Source: Castanea sativa (taxonomy: Eukaryota; Streptophyta; Magnoliopsida; Fagales; Fagaceae). Taken from it: DNA of 64,000 nt. Below, one piece after another: positions 13,776-23,994 of the stretch (positions within the stretch are counted from its first letter, which is position 1; each line of letters starts with the position of its first letter). The notes under the pieces are model-generated. The model did no database searches and was not told where the DNA came from. It worked only from the letters and a program-made list of their open reading frames with translations. A program made the translations under genes and the position numbers. Location: positions 37,130,751 to 37,194,750 of the forward strand of contig NC_134020.1 of NCBI RefSeq assembly GCF_040712315.1, read 5' to 3'.

Positions 13776-14180
13776 AGGAAAATTTTGATACTCTTTTTTT
13801 TAGAGATAGTTTCAACATATGATGTTCACTCTTAGTAATTGTTTTTTATCACCATATGACCAGATCTATTATTTAACAATTAGGAAAATTTTGATACTTT
13901 TTTTTTAGAAATAATTTCAACATATGATTTTCGCTCTTAATGATTGGTTTTTTATTATCATATGATTAGATCTCTTATTAACAATTAAGAATATTTTGAT
14001 ACTTTTTTTAGAAATAGTTTCAACATCATTCTTCATTATTGGCTTTTATCATGACCATATCTCTTATTTAACAAGTAGGAAAATTTTGATATTTTTTTTA
14101 TAGATAACTTTAACATATGACGTTCGCCCTTAATAATTATTTTTTATCATCATATGATTAGATCTCTTATTGAATAATTA
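13776..14180. repeat. Minisatellite-like array, 4 copies of ~105 bp
   Basis: Four head-to-tail units start with AGGAAAATTTTGATA (or a variant) near 13776, 13883, 13988 and 14076. Each carries T(n)AGA(A)ATAGTTTCAACATATGA, TTTTTATCATCATATGA and AGATCTCTTATT. Copy 3 is shortened. Divergence between copies is moderate. Confidence 0.85.
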
Positions 14181-15209
14181 TTCATTAACAATTATTTAAC
14201 AACAAGAAACTTTATCTATTTTATTAAAATATATATATATATAATAAAATAAACGCAAATTTTTTTTTCTTTCTTTATTAAAAAAATATTTCGATGCTGT
14301 TACATCACATCATCAGTTAAATTTTTTTTTTCTCGATTACAAAATAATTTACCCACGAAAAGGTAAAAGATTAAGATCCCGAGAGAGAAAGGTAAGGAAA
14401 CAAGATGCTTTCAGCTTTCCACTCAAAAGATTTGACTCTTTTCCTTTATTATCATGATTTTTTTTTTATTTGATAAAGTGGGGGCAGAGAAAGTCGTACT
14501 CTTTAGTATGGGATTTCTGTATTTCCATGCTCCCCGGTCATAGGGGCTATGAAAAATATGAAATAATGAAAGTGAAGGGTCTTTTTCTCTTTTCAAAAGG
14601 CCAAAGAGTGTTGACAGCTGGATGAGAATATATTGCAGATTATTCCACAGACGCCTAAATAGTTCTTCTACTTCTAGTTGCCTTCCTTGAACAGACCCCA
14701 CCACACAAACTTCTTCTTCTTCTTGATAAAGATGTTTCTAATTCATTCAACTTGGCATCTTACTGTTCCAAGGCCACACTCTTCACCACAATCTTTACAC
14801 ACACATGGCTAGAGATCAAGATAATGAAAACAAAAACATACATCCCATTCAAACACAAGCTATTATATCCCAATACAATGTGCCAATTACAGGACATGAT
14901 TGTTGGTTAAAATTGAAATCAAGAAGAAATACAACAAGAAAAATAAAAAAAGGAAAATTACACCTAACTTATTTATATGACAGTCAAAGTAATTAACAAC
15001 AGGGACTCTAATTTTTTATTAGGCCATTTTAAGGCCTCTGCTAATCTTAAAAATTCTAGACTTACATTGCTACATTTTGAAGGCAAATACTACTACAACA
15101 ACAACTGTTTTCAGCTTAAGGAAGGTTTTCCTTTTTCACCTCAAAGGACTTGCAATGCATTTGGAGACATATCACTTGAACCCGAGAAGGCTGAATCTAA
15201 TTGATATTT
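14181..15209. other. Downstream flank of EIN3
   Basis: It contains the presumed 3' UTR and terminator of the minus-strand EIN3 gene next to 15210. A 93-residue minus-strand open frame (14423-14704) shows no known pattern and was not accepted as a gene. Confidence 0.5.
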
Positions 15210-17060
15210 TCACTGATACCAAATTGAAATATCCGGCTGTTTCGTCAGTGTATCCATTGCTACTCCTGGTTGTTCCTCTTTATATTCAAAGGGGGCCAAA
15301 TCAAATGGAGAGCCATACATCATTTGGAAATTATTGCTGTTATGGTTGGTCTCGAACGGGGCATTCAACACCTTAAAACGGTCAAACTGATTTTCCTCAC
15401 GCGGGTACATCTGATGATTATTGTGGATGTTGGATTCTTCATAGAAGTTTCCTTCCATCACAACCCCTTGACCATGAAAGTAACTCTCCTGTTGAGGTTG
15501 AATTTTCAGCTGGGGAAGACTCTGATTCTCTGTGACTGAACTGTTACTGGGAGTAACATTCTTATTGCCTTGAATGTTGGTGTCATAGATTGACATAAGC
15601 TCGCTAATCATTTTCTGCCCATCTTCAGGAACTCCAAGTCCTGATAAATCGAAGGCAGACTGGGCTGAGTTTACTGATGGAGCAGTTGGCTTGGCTTGAG
15701 CAAAGGACTGAGGGAAGATAACTGGCTTAACCTCATTAACATGAAAATTTGACCCTCCAAACTCTGAAGTACTTCTGTATGGACAAGTCAATTGATGATT
15801 GTCCCTGGCAGTCCTGTCATGAAAGCCAAGGCGGCCTTCACTGTAAGGACACTGAAGGAACTCACATGTATAGATCCTCTGATCCATCATCATGTTTAAA
15901 TCACTGGATGGCTTCCTCTTCCGAATAAAATCCAAATTGGTAACAATTTCTCCCTTGATAGGATATGGTGTTTGTCGAACTGACAGCCTTTCCCTCATCC
16001 CCATAGAGGATAAATTAAGATTCTCAGGTTTGCGCTCTTGAACATCAAAGTTTGGTTCATCATCAGCCCCTTCAACATCATACTCACTGCAATCATTGAT
16101 GACCAAAGACCCGCTCCCCCCAGCAGAGGACAATGGGGGGCATGAATCAGGGTAAAGATCTCGAGCCAAGGCTTCCTCCTGGTTTATTATGGCAAGCCAG
16201 GTGGCACTTTCCTTGGCTGTCATCTTGTCCTGCAAGCATTTAGACTGCCTTACAAGCTTGCGAATCTTGGCAATATCAGGGGACATGTGCTTGATAACTG
16301 CAGTGAGGACACCCACCTTCCATGCCTTCTTCAAGTCGTGAGGCTTCTTGTAAGGAGGAGGGCCTTGATCCTTAGGCAAACCAAGCTGGGGCCACCATTC
16401 CTCATTTCCAGTGGGCCACCATGGTGGGGGAACACCTTTCTCTAATGGAAAACGCCTCTGAGGAGGGTCACAGTGTTGCATGAGTGCTGATAACAGAGAA
16501 CCAAGGGTGGTATCCTGAAGCTCCTGCAAGGTGTGTGGTGTTGGACCAATTGAATTACAGCCGTCATTCTTGCCTGGGATAGCATTATCCGCTTGGTACT
16601 TGGCTATGGCAGCTGGGCCGTTACGATCAAACCTCACTTTATCCTTCCACCACTCACGAAGATTGTCAGATGCCCCAGTCACAGGTTTTCCCTTCTCCGG
16701 AATAATACCATAAACAAACCCTTGGGCTTTACACACTTCCATCATCTTCAACATGTACTTCAAGATCCCATCTTGTGCCCTTGACATCTTCTTCCTCCTT
16801 GCCTGTTCCTGGGACTGTCGCTGCTTCACTAAATCAATCCCTTCCTTACCCTTACTCTGCTCTTTGAGCCTTTTGAGACGCATCTTGTCCCTCCACATCC
16901 TCCTCTCGAGCTCATCTACATCTATCTCTTCATCAGTATAATCATCCTCCCCTGTGGCTTCTTGTTCAGGTGGCGGGGCAGCCATATCTCCTTCCCCAAG
17001 AGGGGCAGATATGAAATCCATATCACAACAAAGTCCCATATCATCGAACATCATCATCAT
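15210..17060 (-). CDS. EIN3: ETHYLENE-INSENSITIVE 3 transcription factor
   Basis: Nuclear transcription factor at the end of the ethylene pathway; it binds promoters such as ERF1 and is destroyed through the F-box proteins EBF1/EBF2. It is 616 residues long (Arabidopsis EIN3 is 628) in one uninterrupted coding exon, as usual for the family. Seen: acidic stretch [13 protein letters not shown] (38-50), basic helix [36 protein letters not shown], the Pro-rich [19 protein letters not shown] and the DNA-binding core [19 protein letters not shown], all essentially identical to known EIN3/EIL1. The C-terminus is the canonical DISIWYQ. Start: the frame is open to 17126 but has no ATG before the MMMM run at 17060-17049, so translation starts there; homologues also begin MMMFD. 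It could be called EIL1, since both names are used within this clade. Confidence 0.97.
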   Translation of the reverse strand: MMMMFDDMGLCCDMDFISAPLGEGDMAAPPPEQEATGEDDYTDEEIDVDELERRMWRDKMRLKRLKEQSKGKEGIDLVKQRQSQEQARRKKMSRAQDGILKYMLKMMEVCKAQGFVYGIIPEKGKPVTGASDNLREWWKDKVRFDRNGPAAIAKYQADNAIPGKNDGCNSIGPTPHTLQELQDTTLGSLLSALMQHCDPPQRRFPLEKGVPPPWWPTGNEEWWPQLGLPKDQGPPPYKKPHDLKKAWKVGVLTAVIKHMSPDIAKIRKLVRQSKCLQDKMTAKESATWLAIINQEEALARDLYPDSCPPLSSAGGSGSLVINDCSEYDVEGADDEPNFDVQERKPENLNLSSMGMRERLSVRQTPYPIKGEIVTNLDFIRKRKPSSDLNMMMDQRIYTCEFLQCPYSEGRLGFHDRTARDNHQLTCPYRSTSEFGGSNFHVNEVKPVIFPQSFAQAKPTAPSVNSAQSAFDLSGLGVPEDGQKMISELMSIYDTNIQGNKNVTPSNSSVTENQSLPQLKIQPQQESYFHGQGVVMEGNFYEESNIHNNHQMYPREENQFDRFKVLNAPFETNHNSNNFQMMYGSPFDLAPFEYKEEQPGVAMDTLTKQPDISIWYQ

Positions 17061-17214
17061 TTCCCAAAACAAACCCCCCCAAATAAACAGGGAATCACCA
17101 GGATCCCAGATGATATTTTCTACCAAAAACTTTTACTTCTCAAACTGTCTTCTGATCACTAGATACCAAACTACCTCCGAAAACCCAATTTGGACAACCT
17201 TTCCACCTGTTAAT

Positions 17215-17981
17215 CTGGTAAAACAGAAAGCAACAAAACAAAGTATGAATAATCTAAACATACCCCGTTGAAATAAGCACATTTAATAATTAAAACGGAA
17301 GTAACCCAATTTGTTTTCATGTAATACAATCACTAATTATACGAAACTATGATATTTTCCAAAGATTCTATTACAGAGCATCCATAAAAATAAAATTTTG
17401 TTCCATCTCCTAGATGAGATCCTCTTTCAATACAAACCAAAGCTTTAAAACAGAAAAACAATACATACATCAATTGGGAATCAGTAGCAGCACATATACT
17501 CATGTTTCACAAAACCATGTTTATGAACAAAACTAAATCATGTAAAAGTTACTTGAAAAAAGAATTCAGTACCACAAAAAGAGAGAAAAAAGAGAATCAG
17601 TTATAGATTAGAAACATCAGACTACTGGGTTTCCAGTGAAGAAATGAAAAACCCAGATTAGCAAAGAAAAAAGATCCAGCATGAATCACAATAAAGCAAA
17701 AGCCAGACAAGTTTAGATCTAAGGAAGCAAAAAAAGAAAAAAAAACTCAACTATCTCAGACAATCCAAAACAAAATACAAAACTGATTTACACAGCAAAC
17801 AGATTGGACATCAAACAGAACCCAGTTCAAACTTCACAGATCAAAGTAAAACGAGGAAGAACAAAACCAATCCAAGCTAAACCAAACAACACCAGAACAT
17901 GATACACCAAAACCCCACTAAAAAAAAAATCAGATTAAAGAATTAGTACAAACAGTAATCACTTAAAAATAAAAAGAGTAC
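17215..17981 (-). other. EIN3: Predicted 5'-UTR intron of EIN3
   Basis: Minus-strand donor CAAG|GTACTC at 17982/17981 and acceptor TTTTACCAG with AG at 17216-17215 bracket a non-coding, A-rich stretch upstream of the ATG. EIN3/EIL genes commonly have a 5'-UTR intron. Splice sites were chosen by eye; no transcript evidence. Confidence 0.6.
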
Positions 17982-18692
17982 CTTGAAAAAAAAGAAATAC
18001 AATTTGGAGATGGGTATAATTCAGGGGTGTTCCCTGAACTTCTTGTTCTTCTCCTCTGATGGCTCTGAAGTCAATTTCAGCTTTCACAGGGAGAGAGAGA
18101 GAGAAATAGAGGGGTCAGGTAGGCATTATCTCTATCCTTTTGCTTTATGGGACTTTACATATTTTAATGTAAAGAAGTGGTGGGGGTGGTGGGTCCTACT
18201 CTTGGTGAATGTGAAAAGTGTTTGGTATTGGTGGAGGTAAACCCGAATTTGAGGAGATGGGTACATTTATTATATATGAAGATTTATGGTTTATAGATAG
18301 ATAGATGTGATGACTGATATATATACATATATATAGTACAAAGTCGTGGATCCGGTTCAGGTTAATCCTATCTCCCATCCCAACTCAACTCTCAACCTTG
18401 GGATTATCGTTTCTGGCAAGTTTTTCCTTTTTCCCTAATTTTATTGGCCAGCTCTGAGGTGGGTTTTTGTTTTTGCAACTCTCTTTACATATATAGTTTG
18501 TGAATAATGTTTGGGACACACCTAACCACGCCACTAAAATGTTGTCTTTGCTCTTTAGTTCCTAATAAAAGTTAATAAAAGTAGTGGTTTCAATATTGGA
18601 GCGGAATTATCTTACGTGTTAGATATATGTTATTCTTATTATAGTACGTGAATTCCATATAATTGTGGAACTAACTTACTATGAGAGTGAGG

Positions 18693-18725
<33 letters not shown>

Positions 18726-19199
18726 TTCATATTATAATATGTGAATCTCATATAATTGTGATACAAATCTATCAAAAGAGCGATGATACTATATCAATTA
18801 AATAATAGTAAGATAATTGTTACAATAGATTTTCAATACTTATGAAAAAAATTTATGTATCTAATATTATTCTCATTATGTGTGCAAGTTACATAATGTG
18901 ATCTATGGCCTTAAGCAGGCACATGGTACCTGGCTCTACCCTCGGACATGAACATTGAGCTTGTGAGATTCCCACGCTCAACCATATCAATGACTTTAAC
19001 GAAAAACCAGATGATCTTTCCAGAAAGGCAAAGTAACTTAAGCTCGCATATGCAACTGTAGAAAAGCCAACTATTCCACATGAGGTTTTTGATAAGAAGT
19101 AAGCATCATCTACTTTATCAAAAGTGCCGAACAAGACTCTCGAAGAATTTGTTAAATTCTACCTTAGCAAAATATCAAGATCCAATGTCTATTCTTCTC
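17982..19199. promoter_or_regulatory. EIN3 leader exon and promoter region
   Basis: The predicted first (UTR) exon lies at about 17982-18110 and has a short (CT)n run on the sense strand (18090-18105), a common leader feature in plant regulatory genes. Beyond it are AT-rich sequence and an (AT)n run at 18695-18725. No specific binding sites are claimed. Confidence 0.4.
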
Positions 19200-19541
19200 A
19201 AGAGACCCACTCTTTTTTTTTTTAAATTTATTTTATTATGTGTCATGTGTTGCCCCCACATTTATTTATTTTATTTTATTGTATTTTTTTTTTTCATTTA
19301 TGGACACTTATTTGTTGTTAGCTTATTTACTTAGAGGTGGAATAAAAAATTGTTTTAAGTAAATAAGTTGGCTAATTTGTTCAACACTACCTTACTTGCT
19401 TAAAGTTGCTATCTTTCAGCAAATAAGCTAAGCCAAAACATGTGTTTCATTTCAATTTTTTTAATGATGTTACGGATATTACAAATTTTAGCATATACAC
19501 CTTACAAATTGATAGGTCACTAGTAATAAATAAAAATAATG
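19200..19541. repeat. Dispersed duplication, copy A (partner at 21100-21580)
   Basis: It shares with 21100-21580 the order GTGTTGCCC, TTATTTGTTGTTA, GGTGGAATAAA, CTTAAAGTTGCTATCTTT, AAGCCAAAACATGT, GATGTTAC, ATATACACCTTA and ATTGATRKGTCAC. The two copies flank the solo LTR. Family unknown. Confidence 0.75.
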
Positions 19542-19546
19542 ATAAC

Positions 19547-20822
19547 TGTGAGGATAAATGAGTCGAGTATGAGTGTTGAGCTGTGGGCTATGCCTGAGGA
19601 CGTATAGGAGTCTGAGGATGGTCAAAGGTTTGATAAGCTTTGGGGTCAACGAGCCAAGGACAAGGAAAGGTAATAACAAATTGGTGGTAGCTCCCAAGAA
19701 GATGAGCTTCCTCAAGAAAGTATTGTGGGAGGTTGAAGCCTAGTCACCTTGGGAATGCGATACAAGAGGAAACCATTCTTTTGAGGATAAGTTTCAGGGA
19801 AGGAAGTCAACAATAAAGGAAGAAATATCTAAGGAGAAGGCTGCTTATACTACATTAAATACTCTACACCTAACCAACTGGCCGCATTTATGTGGAAATG
19901 ACACCTGAACGGTGATATTTTTAGCTTACAGTTATTCACCAAACTTACAGGAGGTTTCTGATGGGACAAGCATCCAAGAGATCACTTACAAGATAAACAA
20001 GTGGAAGATTGAGATGAAGGATGGAAGAACTATATAAGGAAAAAGCCTCCATAAAAAAATGGGGCGTTTAATCTGGGAGAAAAGGAAGGAAAAAAGAAAG
20101 AACCCCTTGCACTTAGATAAACTCGAGTGAATAAAAGAACACTTCATCCTCAGACCTGATCGAGGAGTGTTATTCTTAAATTATGTTTTCTTGTCTTCCT
20201 AGCTTGAATCCAGTCAATTAAGGATCATACCAGATTTGCTAAGACGCTCTCCTGTAAAATACAATCTCTAACAAATATATTGTGTTGGGTTTGTTGGGTC
20301 ATCATCCATTGTTGGTGGGCTGAGGGTCTGATTCTAGTCATTGCCTCTACACCTAACCAACTGGCTGCATTTATGTGGAAATGACACATGAACAGTGATA
20401 TTTTAGCTTACAACTATTCACAAAACTTATAGGAGGTTTCTGATGGGACAAGCATCCAAGAGATCACTTACAAGATCAGTAAGTGGAAGGTTGGGATGAA
20501 AGATGAAATATATAAGGAAAAGGCCTTCATAAAAAATGAGACATGTAATCTGGGAGAAAAGGAAGGAAAAAAGAAAGAATACTTTGTACTTAGATAAACT
20601 TGAGTGAATAAAAGAACACTTCATCCTCGGACCTGACCGAGGAGTGTTATTCTTAAATTGTGTTTTCTTGTCTTCCTGGCTTGAATCCAGTCAATTAAGG
20701 CCCATGCTAGATTTGTTGAGACGCTCTCCTTTAAATTCCACTCTCTAACAAATATATTGTATTGGGCTTGTTGGGCCATTATCCATTGTTGGTGGGCTAA
20801 GGGTCTGATTCTAGTCCTTACA
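19547..20822 (+). mobile_element. Solo LTR, related to Tat-type Ty3/gypsy LTRs
   Basis: It starts TGTGAGG and ends CTTACA, with perfect 5-bp target duplications ATAAC at 19542-19546 and 20823-20827. There are no coding parts, so it is a solo LTR left by LTR-LTR recombination. It shares short blocks with the LTRs of the Tat element at 29259-40438 (TGGCCGCATT, TGACACCTGAAC), which supports a related family. Internally a block of about 480 bp is present twice: 19862-20344 and 20345-20816. Confidence 0.88.
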
Positions 20823-20827
20823 ATAAC

Positions 20828-22077
20828 ATTTATTTATTATGTTTTCAAAATAGTACCAATTATATTCATTATCATGTCAATTTCAGCTTTATCATTCTCC
20901 AATTTTAAGGGTATGTTTTGTTAAGAAAAAAAAAATGTATTCTAGGATTTTTCATACTTTGTCATATCAATAGTTATGCATTACTCTAATCATATTTGGT
21001 CATATCAATAGTTATGCATTGCTTTAATCATACTTGATCATTTCAATAGTTATGAAAAATGGTATATTTCTAACATTACTCTTGCTTTTTTGGATCGATT
21101 GCTTGTGTTGTGTGTTGCCCAAACATATTTGTTGGGTGTTTTTTTTTTCATGGCAGCTTATTTGTTGTTAACTTATTTAGTTAAAGGTGGAATAAATAAT
21201 GGCTTCAAGTAAATAAATTGACTTACTTGTTTAGCTCTACCTTATTTGCTTAAAGTTGCTATCTTTGAGAAAAAAAGCTTCCCCCCCTCCAAAAAAAAAA
21301 AAAAGCAAATAAGCTAATGAAAATAAGGTAGTGTTGAATAAAATATATCAAACGGTTGGCGCCTCTTAGTATTTTTTAATGAATACATTTAAAGTTTAAA
21401 TCCCCTCATCTCTAACTGTCGAATTATTATAAAAAAAAAAAAATCACTACTTTTAAGCAAATAAGCAAGCCAAAACATGTCTCATCAAATTTTGTTTAGT
21501 GATGTTACAGATATGACAAATTTTAGTATATACACCTTATAAATTGATGTGTCACCAATAATAAAAAAGTTTTTAATGTTAACATAATAAAATTATCACA
21601 AATCACATGTATTATTATGTGTTTTTTAATACAAGATAGAAATTATACTCTAATTTAATCTAAGTGTATAATATGTATTAAGCTCCTTTTGAAAACTTAA
21701 ATTTTGACCATTGCCCCTACACCCTCACAAGCCTATATGCTTGTGAAGTGAGTATGTGTTTTTAGCTTTAGCATTTTCCAATTTTAAAAGGTGTGTTTTG
21801 ATAAGTTTCCTAAGAACATTCGCAGCAAATGAGCTAATTATTATAACTTTTAACAACTTAAAAATCAACTTTATTCATTTTAACAACTCACTTTACAAAA
21901 CACTCAACATCAAAACAACAATATTTTTAGCAACTCACTTTACAAAATACCCAATGAGCACAAAACCCATTACCACCACAAAAGAGAACAAAAATTGAAA
22001 GAAAGAAAAAAAGAAAAAGAAAGAGAGAGACATATTTTTGGCCATAGCTTAAGAAATTTAAAAAAAAAAAAAAAAAT
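20828..22077. other. Intergenic between solo LTR and hAT element
   Basis: It holds copy B of the dispersed duplication (21100-21580) and three near-repeats of TCATATCAATAGTTATG around 20960-21055. No gene seen. Confidence 0.5.
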
Positions 22078-22085
22078 GAAGGAAG

Positions 22086-22572
22086 CAGTGGCGGCGCCAC
22101 GTTATGGTCAGGGTGTTCCCAGGAACACCCTGACTTGAAATTTATATATACAATTTTTTTTTTTTTTACCCTTAAAAATATAAAATAGGAACACCCTCAA
22201 TTAAAATTAGGAACACCCTCACATTAAAAATATATATATATATTTGTTCTACTTTCAAGCCAAAAAAAAAAAAAAAGCCCCAAAAAAAATTTCAACTAAA
22301 ATTTGAAAAAAAAAAAAAAAATTGTAACAGAGAAAAAAAAATTGTAACAGCAAAACATCGGACGGGATCACAGCAAGCCCAACATCAAGCCCACTGCCCA
22401 CGGCAAGCCCAACAGATGACAGAGGCAAACCCACGCAGTGGCGGCGCCACGTTATGGTCAGGGTGTTCCCAGGTACACCCTGACTTGAAATTTATATATA
22501 CAAATTTTTTTTTTTTTACCCTAAAAATATAAAATAGGAACACCCTCAATTAAATTTAGGAACACCCTCACA

Positions 22573-22635
<63 letters not shown>

Positions 22636-22794
22636 CTACTTTCAAGCCAAAAAAAAAAAAAACCCCCAAAAAAAATTTCAACTAAAATCTGAAAAAAAAA
22701 AAAAAAAAATTGTAACAGAGAAAAAAAAAATGGTAACAGAAAAACATCGGACGGGATCACATCAAGCCCAACAGATGACAGAGGCAAACCCACG
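22086..22794 (+). repeat. Duplicated left terminus of the hAT element
   Basis: The first ~350 bp of the transposon (22086-22435) is followed head-to-tail by a second copy (22436-22794). Each begins with the terminal sequence CAGTGGCGGCGCCACG and ends GACAGAGGCAAACCCACG. The copies differ in the length of (AT)n and A-runs and by a short indel. No target duplication separates them, so this is an internal duplication rather than two insertions. Confidence 0.93.
22107..22134. repeat. 28-bp subterminal palindrome in hAT left end
   Basis: Arms GTCAGGGTGTTCC and GGAACACCCTGAC are perfect complements around a 2-bp centre. The half-site GGAACACCCT recurs at about 22188 and 22209. In the second copy of the left end the palindrome has one mismatch. 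Subterminal repeats of this kind are usual transposase binding sites in hAT elements. Confidence 0.8.
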
Positions 22795-22919
22795 GTTTCT
22801 CAACCAAAAAAAAAAAAAAAAAAAAAAACAGACCCATCAGAAACCTCAAATCAGTTATCAGAGTTCAGTACATCATCACTAAAACTTTTTTCAAACAAAT
22901 TAAAAAAATCAATAAAGCT

Positions 22920-23990
22920 AAGCAAACCTAAAAAGGAAAAACAGAGGAACGACGCTCCCCTTCGAAGTTAGATCGATCCACGCTTTCAGTCGCTCATCGG
23001 ACATCGGAGATCGCTAGATCGGTCCAGCTCCAGTCGCTCATCGGAGATCGGACTCGTCGCCCTCGTCGCATCGGAGACGGAGATCGGTCCGCAACTCCGC
23101 ATCGTCCCAGTCGCAGCACTCATCGTCGCCATCGCTGTCGCCCAGGTATTTCTCTCTCTTTTTCTCTCTGACTCTCTCTCGGTCTCTCACTCTCTCTATA
23201 CTCTCTCAAATCTGAAATGAACATAGCCACATAGGAATGAATGAAGATGAAATAATGAATAACTGTGGTGTGTGCCTTTATTTATGACTCTCTCTCTCTT
23301 TAGTCATTATTAAATTTATGACTTTGTCTCATTGTTGAACTGGTGATCCGTGATTGGCAGCTGAAGCACTCAGCTTTGTTTGTTTGTTTTTTTTTTTTTT
23401 TTTTAAAAGAAACAGGCAGTGATCCGTGATTGGCTGGCTGAAGGCTGAAGCACTCAGCTTTGTTTTTTTTTCAAAAAAAGAAACAAGCACTCAGTTTAAC
23501 GGTTTAACTTTTTTTTTTTTTTTTTTTACTTTTTGAATTTGGCATTTTACTTTTGGCTTTATCTTATGATTGAATCTTATCCGTTGGTTGGTGTGTAAAT
23601 TGTAATGTGTTGGTGTTGGTGTTGCCGTGTTGGACTGTTGGTGTGTATTGGTATTGGACTCAACTCAAAGACATTAATTGTTTTTTAGCGTTATTGTGAT
23701 TTGTAAAATTGTGATTGTGAAATTTTCTGATTGGTAGCTAGTTCTTGTGAAATTTTCTGATTGTCTTTTAGCGTTAATAATTTAATTAATCAATACATTA
23801 TAAAAGACAAAAAAAATTAAATTATGTTAGGCTAAACAACAATTAATAATCTTATAATTAATGAAACAATAATATAACAAATTATAATTTATAAAAGACA
23901 AACAAATTAATGAAACAACTAAACAATAATGATTAATAATTTATTGATATTTCAAATAAACTTATAATTTATTGTTTATTTTTTTGCTAG
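22920..23990 (+). other. Leader exon and 5'-UTR intron of hAT transposase gene
   Basis: A GC-rich stretch (about 22945-23145) with repeated CGCTCATCGGA / GAGATCGG words ends at a clear donor, CGCCCAG|GTATTT (23145/23146). The acceptor TTTTTTGCTAG at 23990 stands 4 bp before the transposase ATG (23995). Typical arrangement of a 5'-UTR intron; inferred, no transcript. Confidence 0.65.
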
Positions 23991-23994
23991 AATT

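Noticed and set aside
14423..14704. 93-residue minus-strand frame downstream of EIN3
   Set aside because: No recognisable domain and a poly-Lys tail from low complexity; could be a chance frame in the EIN3 3' flank.
17060..17126. 22-residue N-terminal extension of EIN3
   Set aside because: The extended frame has no ATG before 17060, and homologues start at the Met run.
16531..17271. Several plus-strand frames over the EIN3 N-terminus, and others at 15077-15539
   Set aside because: Shadows of the well-supported minus-strand EIN3 coding region.
22521..22793. 90-residue minus-strand frame with Ile-Tyr repeats
   Set aside because: Translation of (TA)n and A-runs inside the hAT left end.
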